Positions 56,240 through 64,000 of a stretch of DNA of 64,000 bases are shown piece by piece. The notes under the pieces were generated by a model that saw only the letters and a program-made list of their open reading frames with translations, was not told the DNA's origin and did no database searches. The stretch covers positions 13,870,326 through 13,934,325 of the forward strand of contig OY282609.1 of the NCBI GenBank assembly GCA_958298945.1, given 5' to 3'. The position numbers and the translations under genes are program-made. The stretch is from Atherix ibis (taxonomy: Eukaryota; Arthropoda; Insecta; Diptera; Athericidae). The number at the start of each line of letters is the position of its first letter. Position 1 is the first letter of the stretch.

Positions 56240-57230
56240 GTCAGTAGAAATTTCCAGTAGAAATTTTCAGTTGAAATTTTCAATTGAAATTTTCAGTAGA
56301 ATTTTTTAGTAAAATTTTTTAGTAAAAATTTTCAGTAGAAATTTTCAGTAATTTTCAGTAAAAATAATTTTCAGTAAAAATAATTTTCAGTAAAAATAAT
56401 TTTCAGTAAAAATAATTTTCAGTAAAAATAATTTTCAGTAAAAATAATTTTCAGCAAAAATAATTTTCAGTAAAAATAATTTTCAGTAAAAATAATTTTC
56501 AGTAAAAATAATTTTCAGTAAAATAATTTTCAGTAAAAATAATTTTTAGTAAAAATAATTTTCAGTGAAAATAATTTTCAGTAAAAATAATTTTCAGTAA
56601 AAATAATTTTGAGTAAAAATATTTTTGAGTAAAAATAATTTTCAGTAAAAATAATTTTCAGTAAAAATAATTTTCAGTAAAAATAATTTTCAGTAAAAAT
56701 AATTTTCAGTAAAAATAATTTTCAGTAAAAATAATTTTCAGTAAAAATAATTTTCAGTAAAAATAATTTTCAGTAAAAATAATTTTGAGTAAAAATATTT
56801 TTGAGTAAAAATAATTTTCAGTAAAAATAATTTTCAGTAAAAATAATTTTCAGTAAAAATAATTTTCAGTAAAAATAATTTTCAGTAAAAATAATTTGCA
56901 GTAAAAATAATTTTCAGTAAAAATAATTTTCAGTAAAAATTTTCAGTAGAAATTTTCAGTAAAAATTTTCAGTAAAAATTTTTAGTAAAAATTTTCAGTA
57001 GAAATTTTCAGTAGAAATTTTCAGTAGAAATTTTCAGTAGAAATTTTCAGTAGAAATTTTCAGTGGAAATTTTCAGTAGAAATTTTCAGTAAAAATTTTC
57101 AGTAGAAATTTTCAGTGGAAATTTTCAGTAAAAATTTTCAGTAAAAATTTTAGTCAAAATTTTCTGTAAAACTTTTCAATAAAAATTTTCAAAAAAAATT
57201 TTCCGTAAAGCTTTTCAATAAAAATTTTTA
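56240..57230. repeat. Minisatellite with 13-bp edges and 16-bp core
   Basis: The core (about 56352-56935, roughly 36 units) repeats 'cagtaaaaataatttt' (16 bp). Both edges use a 13-bp unit 'cagtagaaatttt', which is the 16-mer minus three bases, and grow more degenerate outward. A variant pair with 'gagt' in place of 'cagt' occurs at 56611/56627 and again at 56787/56803, exactly 176 bp (11 units) apart, showing a higher-order repeat. Confidence 0.92.
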
Positions 57231-60200
57231 GTCGAACTTTGTAGTAGTTTTACATATATTTCAGTAGATTTTTAAGACCTAAGATAAATAATTTTATTTT
57301 ATTAAATTTTTTAAAATAGTTTTACCAAATTTTTAAAATAATTTAGAAATATTCCGAATTTTTTTAAAATAATTTTTCAAAGATTTTCGTTTTATTATCT
57401 CAATATTAAATTTTCGAATTGCTCTTTCAGTCTTTTGAATGAAAAAAACCCTATAATTATATGGAAAATAAGTGCTGTTTTTGGTACCCATAATAATCAT
57501 TTTTATTATTCCGAAAAAATAGGTGCAACAAAAAAATTAATAATAACTGACAGGTCTTTAATCATATTCAAACTAATTTAGGTGTTCATGTTTGCTATAA
57601 AACTGACAACAGCAACCTTTCAAAAATGTAAGCAGCCACCAGAGAAGACCGGAGGTCGGCTAACTATTATAAACAGACACCAATTCCAATTGACCCAACA
57701 GTGCTTTTGATTGATGACAAGAGTACTTGTAGTAGTATATAACTGCATATATGGAATAGTAATTAATATTTTCAACAGTTGGTAACACTGCAAGTACGAT
57801 TGAGTAAAGCTGGAGTTGTTGTTGTAAATTTTGAATGGCAAAAATAACCACAACAACTTTGGAAATTTTGTCGAAGCACAGCTTACCAGCAAAAAAAAAT
57901 TCTTTGACGTTGTTTACATATTTTCTGTTTTTTTTTTAAAAAAAATGTATTTTGGTGTCTTGATTAATCAGAAAAAATTAATTTTTTGATATGACAGACA
58001 ATCTGAGACGTGTAACATTAAAAATCAGAGCAATGTTATGCCTGTTGACTACCGCCACTTTTTAATTCAGCATTTTTCAAGTTCACACAAGATATTCTTT
58101 TGGTCACCAATGGTTATCGTGCAGACTCGGGATAAGGTGGGTGGTAAATTAAAATACTTTACATGTAATATGACTAAAAGGAGAGGAAGTGAGGTAAGTA
58201 GGCGGGTTGATATATGAACATGAACAAGTTCAACAATTCCGATCGGATCAGATTGAAGTGAGTTACACATCAGAGATCGGAGATCGGATCAAATGAATCT
58301 GAATAAAGAAATGACTACTGACTACGCAAGAAATAAGAAACAAGATCACTTCAGACGTTCACTTATGGCTTACAAGTGAACCGAAAATTTGACAAGTACG
58401 AAGAGGTCGAAAATAAAAACAAAAATTAGCCCCCAACATAATAATATGCGAGTAAATGTACATTTCAGAAAATCATTTATAATCATTACAACGCCGTAAA
58501 GCTTGTACATGCGCGTACAAGTAATAAAAAGTGACGCAGACATAATTTTGACACTGTCGGCTGGTCTGAGGTCTGATATGCCAACGGATAATAATGACAT
58601 GTTAACCAGTTTAGTTTGGCAGTTTTTTTAACCGGTTGAGTTCGGCTTTAATTGACACAAAATTTGGAAAGTAGTCAAATGTGATTTTTGTGTTCTTTAA
58701 AATACTGAATACCTCAAGGAACAAACGGAATATGGTAGTATATTTTTATGTCTAGGTGTTAGTGGTTATGATAGTGACATGCTGCGCAGACATGTGTCAC
58801 TTGCGTTATATGTTAATTATTCGAAAATAAAAGGTTCACATTTTTTATTGCAGTTTATTAAGAGTACCTTCATTTTTTTCAAGCGTCCTTTGTACTTATT
58901 AAGCTAATTTCACGATAATTTACTCTTCTACCAATAGTTTAAAATCCAACTAAAACTTCTCTCTCTCTCTCTCTGCTTAATCTCCTATTCTAGATCACAA
59001 AAAAAACAACGAAACAATTTTATGGGAAAAAATTGTTGTAAATTATAGTCCTACTCTGACACTTGTACGAGCATTTATTATGGCTAAATAGTCGTATCTG
59101 CCGCTTTTGATGATCCCAACTATCTGTCAGCTCATATCCGTGAATATACAATACGACCAACAAGCGGCCGAGGTCTATAGTACCCCAAATGGCACCGAGG
59201 CCATGTTGGTCTATATTTAAAGACGTGAAACTACAAAGTGGCTGTCGTTCATGCAATTAGATGTCATGTTCTTAATGGTGTTTTGACAGTTTCACGATAT
59301 TTTTTCCCATTTAATTTTTATCTGTCGGATCGTTTGCGTTCACTTTTGGTTTCGTCTACAAATTTAACTTCTTTTGGTACTTACACAAATAACCAAACAA
59401 ACAAATGCTAGAGAATCTTTATTTTTATGTTTTTGTTATTGTTTTTTTTTTATCTTATACAAATAAAAATCCACAATATCTTATTTGTGAGGAGAATCGG
59501 AGATGCAACAAAATTGAAAAAGCTGACAAATTTACCAAAATTTAATGAAAAAAATTCAATCTTTTTCAGTGAAAGTTTTTTCTATTTTTGATCATGTTTT
59601 AATTATGCAATTGTGATAAAAGTTATTGAGTTTGTTTGTTTAAAAATAATATTACACATTGTCATAACATTAGTTCTCGGTCTCTTATATAGATTGGATA
59701 GTTTTAATTACAAAATGAATCTAATCTATGGTTTAGATTTTTCTTAAAATATATAAATTCATTTAAAATTACATCCCTTCGAATATTTTTGTAAAATCCT
59801 TCAATGAAACACGTCCACTGGTAAAAAAAAACGGTGGCTTTTGTCAAATCCTGTTTGAGGAACTCAAAGTTTTGTGAAGTAATAAATTTTCCCTTTAAAA
59901 TTTTGTATAGTTTTTATTTTTTTTTCTAGAATATCTGCATCACAATTTTTCGCACTGGTTTTGAGTATTTTTTTTACAAAAATGTAGCTGAAAAACTCCT
60001 TTTTAAGGTTTACCCTAAGAACTATCATAGAAATTGACTGATGGTCCCCTTTCGACCCTCGCATGTTTATTTTGGTAGTAAACTCTGTTAGTTTGAATAT
60101 TAAATTTTGGTTTAACTTAATAATCCTGGATACTATTTTAAACAAATAAGTTTTCTTTTTGCCTTCAATTTTAGGTTTACAAAGCGAATTTCTTCGAATC

Positions 60201-60446
60201 CTTTTAGCTACAATTTTACCAACTATTTTATATACTGGAATTGGCTGTTGTCATTCTATTGCTACTATTTTTCTACACTTTAGGTTATGAAGAATATTTT
60301 TTTTTTTAAATATTAAATTTTTTTAACAAAAATGAACATTTCAAGGATATCATGAAACTAAGCACATATGTGTATATATAAAAAAAATGAGTGCTATTAA
60401 AAACTCCTTGAAAATGACTATGTAGAAAAAAATTAACTTTTTAATA
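57231..60446. other. AT-rich non-coding DNA
   Basis: No gene recognised. A (CT)n run lies at 58957-58974. 58270-58295 contains a short 'gagatcgg' duplication. Open frames on the minus strand (for example 59020-59256, 59864-60145) lack domains. Confidence 0.5.
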
Positions 60447-61703
60447 ACTGAAAAATGCGGGATTTTTGGCAAACTTTGAGTGTTTATTTTGAAAAATTGT
60501 TACAATATATTTTATTCAAAGTATTGTCCATCGGAAGCCACTACTTTTTCCCATCTTTCTGGCAACATATGGATTCCGCGCCAAAAAAAGTTGCTCCGGT
60601 TTTGAGGTCAATAATGAATCGAGCCAATCTTTGATGCCCTGTTCTGAAGTGAACCGTATTCCGGTGAGGGCGCTTTGCATGGATCTAAACAAATGGTAGT
60701 CGGACGGGGCAAGGTCTGGGCTATAAGGCGGGTGAGGCAAAACTTTCCAGCCACTGTTTTCTAAATAATTTTTAACCGGTCTTGCAACATGAGGCCGAGC
60801 GTTGTCAAGATGCAAAATTATGGCTTCGTGTCTGGTCGCATATTCCGGGCGTTTTTTGGCCAATGCTCGCTTCAAACGGATTAATTATGTTTGGTAGAGG
60901 TCGCCTGTGATCGTCTGGCTCGATTTAAAAAGCTCATAATAAATCATACCTTTCTGATCCCACCAAATACAGAGCATTACCTTGGCGTCATGGAGATTTG
61001 GCTTTGGCGTTGATTTGGGTGGTTGGCCGGGCTTCACATACGATTTTTTGCGCTTTGGGTTATCGTAATGAATCCATTTTTCGTCGCCAGTAATGATTCG
61101 ATTCAAAAATGACTTCTTTTTCTGCCGTTCAAGCAGCATTTCGGACATGCAAAATCGCCTTTCCACGTCTCTCGGCTTCAATTCATATGGGACCCAATTT
61201 CCTTGCTTTTGGATGAATCCTGCTGCTTTCAAACGTTTTGAAATGGCTGCTTGAGTGACTCCCAATGATTTTGCAATTTCTTCTTGAGTTCGACAACAGT
61301 CTTCGTCGAGTAATGCCTCCAAATCTTCATCTTCGAACTTTTTTGGCTGACCTGGTCGTTCTTTGTCTTCCGTGTCAAAATCACCACTTCTGAACCGCAC
61401 AAACCATCTCTCGCACGTTGAAATCGATGGAACATATTCAGGATAAGCTTCAGTGAGCAATTTCAGCTGCACTTTTGTCAAAATTGAAGAAGTAAATCAA
61501 CACTTCCCGCAAATAGGACTTTTTTGGTACGAAATTCGACATTTTTGAAGCAAAAAAAAACTTTGTTGTTTACACTATTTCGTTCAATGACTAATCGATA
61601 ATGAATGACAGATATTTAACCTCCAAAATGACATATGAGTTATTATTAACACAAACCATGTGTAAAAGTTTTGCCGTCTGTTGTCAATCCCGCATTTTTA
61701 AGT
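60447..61703 (-). mobile_element. Mariner H, Mos1-like (mauritiana type)
   Basis: TIRs 'actgaaaaatgcgggatt' at 60447 and the complement of 'aatcccgcatttttaagt' ending at 61703. TA flanks at 60445-60446 and 61704-61705. Length 1257 bp, close to Mos1 (about 1.3 kb). Confidence 0.9.
60525..61542 (-). pseudogene. Mos1-like mariner transposase, three lesions
   Basis: The start at 61542 reads MSNFVPKKSYLREVLIYF. A small deletion after 'DKSAAE' shifts the frame (near 61480). It is then open 61481-60885: 'FEDEDLEALLDEDCCRTQEE', 'QKQGNWVPYELKPRDVERR' (linker intact), 'ITGDEKWIHYDNPKRKKS' (first Asp), 'WWDQKGMIYYEL'. A TAA at 60885 replaces Gln in 'YQTQL', in frame. It continues 60875-60516 with 'LHLDNARPHV' (second Asp) and 'SPDLAPSDYHLF' (third). 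A one-base shift in a T run near 60594 alters the last ~25 residues, which in the other frame read 'GIHMLPERWEKVVASDGQYF'. It is among the younger copies. Confidence 0.9.
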
Positions 61704-61859
61704 TATACACCCAATATTTATTTGATGACCATTAATAGTGAACTGTCTCAGTGAATTTGTAAACATGAAAAAAATTGTTTTTTTTACAGTGCAACAATTA
61801 TCAAAGCTGACCTATACTTTACTCTGGAGGAGTCAGCTTCTTCGCTTACAATAACAAAA

Positions 61860-62681
61860 TATTGGCCGGTATCTATCAGAGTAATATTTATACCCAAAAT
61901 ATCCCTTTTCAATGACAGCACCTTAATTACTATATATGCCGATGCTACCACCATCCTATCACATTAAAAAAACCTGCACCATTTACAAAATAATATTGAT
62001 TCCCCTCAAAATCAGTTCATAAAGTGGAGAGTAAAAGTAAACCAAAAAATAGTGTTCATGTTACTTTTATTCTTTGTCAAGAACAATCCCTTTCCATACT
62101 TTTTAATGGTTATATTATTTCGGAAAAAAATAGGTACGTTACTTAGGACTGTACATGGATTAAAGTTTAATGTGAAATGCATACGCAAAGCTAAAAAGAA
62201 CTGAAACGAACAGACGCTACAGACAAATACAAACACTTTTAGATAAATCAGACCCATATGAACATACGGAATAGATGTTTAGAGGTCAATCAAGTGTTCC
62301 AATTCCATTCGAATCTAATCCCTACAGTCGAAAATTCTCCGAGCAATTGTCGATGGTCCCTATTATTAACATGATAGTTTGATCCAACGCGACCTCAATG
62401 TTCGTTACGTTCGTGAATTGTCTGTTAATCGTTACAAAAAATTTCATAGTCGACCGCCATTCCATAGTTATCCTCTTGTAAGAGAACTGACCTCACTATT
62501 CCTTCTCAAAAACATGCATAGATGCTTAAAAAGGCAATGTGCGCGAAATTACCTAGCTTTAGGCAATGACTCCTGATTTAGAGAAGCATCAAAAGACGTA
62601 TCTTATGTGTCTTCTCACTGTTCCTCATTTTAAACAAATCAATTTGTTATTGTAAAATAGTTGTGGATCACCAAAAAAAAT
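61860..62681 (+). mobile_element. Jockey-clade fragment, 3' part
   Basis: Degraded reading: 'AGIYQSNIYTQNIP' (61866) in the AGVPQGS region, 'YADATTIL' (61936) with the second catalytic Asp of YADD changed to Ala, 'VHVTFILCQEQ' (62054) and 'TQRDLNVRYVRELSVNRYKK' (62383). The tail 'RCLKRQCARNYLALGND' is followed by a 3' UTR like that of copy 1 and a short A run (62673-62680). Many stops. Confidence 0.72.
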
Positions 62682-62740
62682 GTTATTTTACCATAGTTAA
62701 TTTTAGCAGAACAAATTTTTCTTTTCAACATTTATTATTA

Positions 62741-62922
62741 TCTAATATATAAAAATGAATGTCCGTTTTTGTGTGAGGCTTATAGACTCGAAAACTATGC
62801 ATAAAATCATACTGAATCATTATACCAATTTGTTCATTGAGTCTTGAGAATGGTTTCTATATAGTTCCGACACCCCTCCGGTAGGTGGTGGTAGCTGTAT
62901 ATGCCAATTTTTAAACACATTA
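62741..62922 (+). mobile_element. Possible Helitron-like 5' end
   Basis: 'tctaatatataaaaatgaat' directly after an A, then 'ggcttatagactcgaaaac', resembles the 5' terminal phrase common to many arthropod Helitrons (TC at the start, A outside). No CTRR end with hairpin was found, and the MITE at 62923 may interrupt it. Assignment is from memory of the motif and needs a library search. Confidence 0.3.
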
Positions 62923-63288
62923 GCTGTATTCGATTTTGGAAAGTTTCCTACTGTGCAGTAGTTGTAGCTGTCATCATCTACTGCACCTCGAACAAACGAG
63001 TAGATTTTCGCAGTAGTTGCGAATACTATTTACGGTAGGGGGATTTTAGTCCCGAACTGGAAATAGATGGCTTAGAGTGGGTTCGTTGGTTATGTTGAAG
63101 TGTCAAATTTTTGTTTTTATTGTTTATGTTTGCGTAAAATCAGTATTTATTGTTTATGTGTGAATAAACTCAGTATTGTTGTTGACTATTTTGAGGTTAT
63201 ATTTTACTACTGTCAGTAAATTGTCCATTTTATTGAGAATCTACTGCGAACTACTGCACAGTAGCAAAATTGGTCCAATGAATACAGC
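62923..63288. mobile_element. MITE with ~48-bp TIRs and TA target site
   Basis: Left end 'gctgtattcgattttgg' and right end 'ccaatgaatacagc' are inverted copies. Homology continues inward to 'ctactgtgcagtagtt' and its complement 'aactactgcacagtag'. TA lies outside both ends (62921-62922, 63289-63290). 366 bp with no coding capacity. The TIR does not match any autonomous element in the window. Confidence 0.75.
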
Positions 63289-64000
63289 TAAAAACAGAAT
63301 TGTAAGTATTAGTAGAACTGTTTGTATTCCAATTTTTCAACAATAATGCATCATATTTTGCATTTCTATTTTTAGTGCACACTTTTTTATGAACACCAAA
63401 GTAATTTTGAGGCAGATAAATCTTCTGCCTATTGTGATTGAAGGGGTTTTGTTCAACTGTGAATTAATTTCTTTCTAAATGAATGGGAATATTTTTTTTT
63501 GTCACTAACAAAAAAAAAGGTAAAAAAGTATAATTTTTAAATTTAACTATTTTGTGATCATTTCGAAATGATCCACTCTAATCGTAACACTCTTTAACCA
63601 ATAAATCCTCCCTAATATTGATAGTAAGTGACAAGATTTTACCAATCAAGAAAATCTGCTAAAAAATCCTTAAAACTGATTAAAAAAGCCTGATAACATC
63701 AAAAGTTACGTGGGCGATTTTCCAAATAATAGGGTAAAGTATGGGGTAAAGAGATCCTCCTTGTGGATTGTCATTCAATCAGAAAATTATAAATTCATAT
63801 TTAAAATAGTCTGTATTTCTACTTAATGGTAAGAATAGTACTGGATCTTTATTTCTTCCTTGTGAAATCTTACAATTTACCAATTAAAATCCAAAAATAA
63901 TAGTAAAATAGTTATTATACTTTTATGAAATAAATGGTCAAATATATTTATTAAAGTTAATTTATTTAATGTAAAAACAGTACTGCAATCAATATCTCTT
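63289..64000. other. AT-rich non-coding DNA
   Basis: No gene or repeat recognised to the window end. Confidence 0.55.

Noticed and set aside
56240..57230. Possible CRISPR array
   Set aside because: Units abut directly with a 13 or 16-bp period and no unique spacers; it is a minisatellite in eukaryotic DNA.

Overview
The window looks like AT-rich (about two thirds A+T by eye) nuclear DNA of an arthropod, most likely an insect. The evidence is the repeat content: many Tc1/mariner transposons with TA target sites, Jockey- and R1-type non-LTR retrotransposons, an RTE-like tail ending in GAA repeats, MITE-like inverted repeats and minisatellites. I found no convincing host exon, tRNA, rRNA, CRISPR array or bacterial-style operon. 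Almost every long open frame is a piece of a transposase or reverse transcriptase, nearly always broken.

Layout. 1.5-5.1 kb: a degenerate repeat of about 74 bp interrupted by a 5'-truncated Jockey element, then a 66-bp-arm inverted repeat. 9.8-13 kb: a truncated mariner (B1), a reverse-strand Jockey scrap and a full mariner (C). 14.6-20 kb: the 74-bp repeat again, carrying a rosa-like mariner (A) and a second Jockey copy that is itself split by an R1-type retrotransposon; target duplications are visible for both retrotransposons. 22-26 kb: rosa-like mariner J with a foldback scar, and mariner G1. 27-28.3 kb: RTE-like tail and a rosa-like fragment. 30.3-32.7 kb: mariner F next to Himar1-like element E, which has the only long uninterrupted transposase frame but lacks the WVPxEL linker motif. 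35.6-37.7 kb: a GC-richer LINE. 40.2-43.6 kb: mariner I, split by mariner D, ending in a 58-bp back-to-back TIR palindrome and followed by a LINE fragment with RNase H. 46-47.4 kb: mariner G2. 51-52.3 kb: mariner B2. 56.2-57.2 kb: a 13/16-bp minisatellite with an 11-unit higher-order repeat. 60.4-61.7 kb: Mos1-like mariner H. 61.9-63.3 kb: Jockey scrap, a possible Helitron 5' end and a TA-flanked MITE.

Nothing here works together as a pathway. The window reads as layered transposon insertions, with the order recorded by nesting: R1 inside Jockey, Jockey inside the 74-bp repeat, mariner D inside mariner I. The most notable points are two Jockey copies that begin at the same element position and join the same part of the 74-bp repeat, mariner families whose copies share the same inactivating lesion, and several foldback or minimal-TIR structures. 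Whether the region is intronic, intergenic, heterochromatic or a piRNA cluster cannot be decided from the sequence alone.
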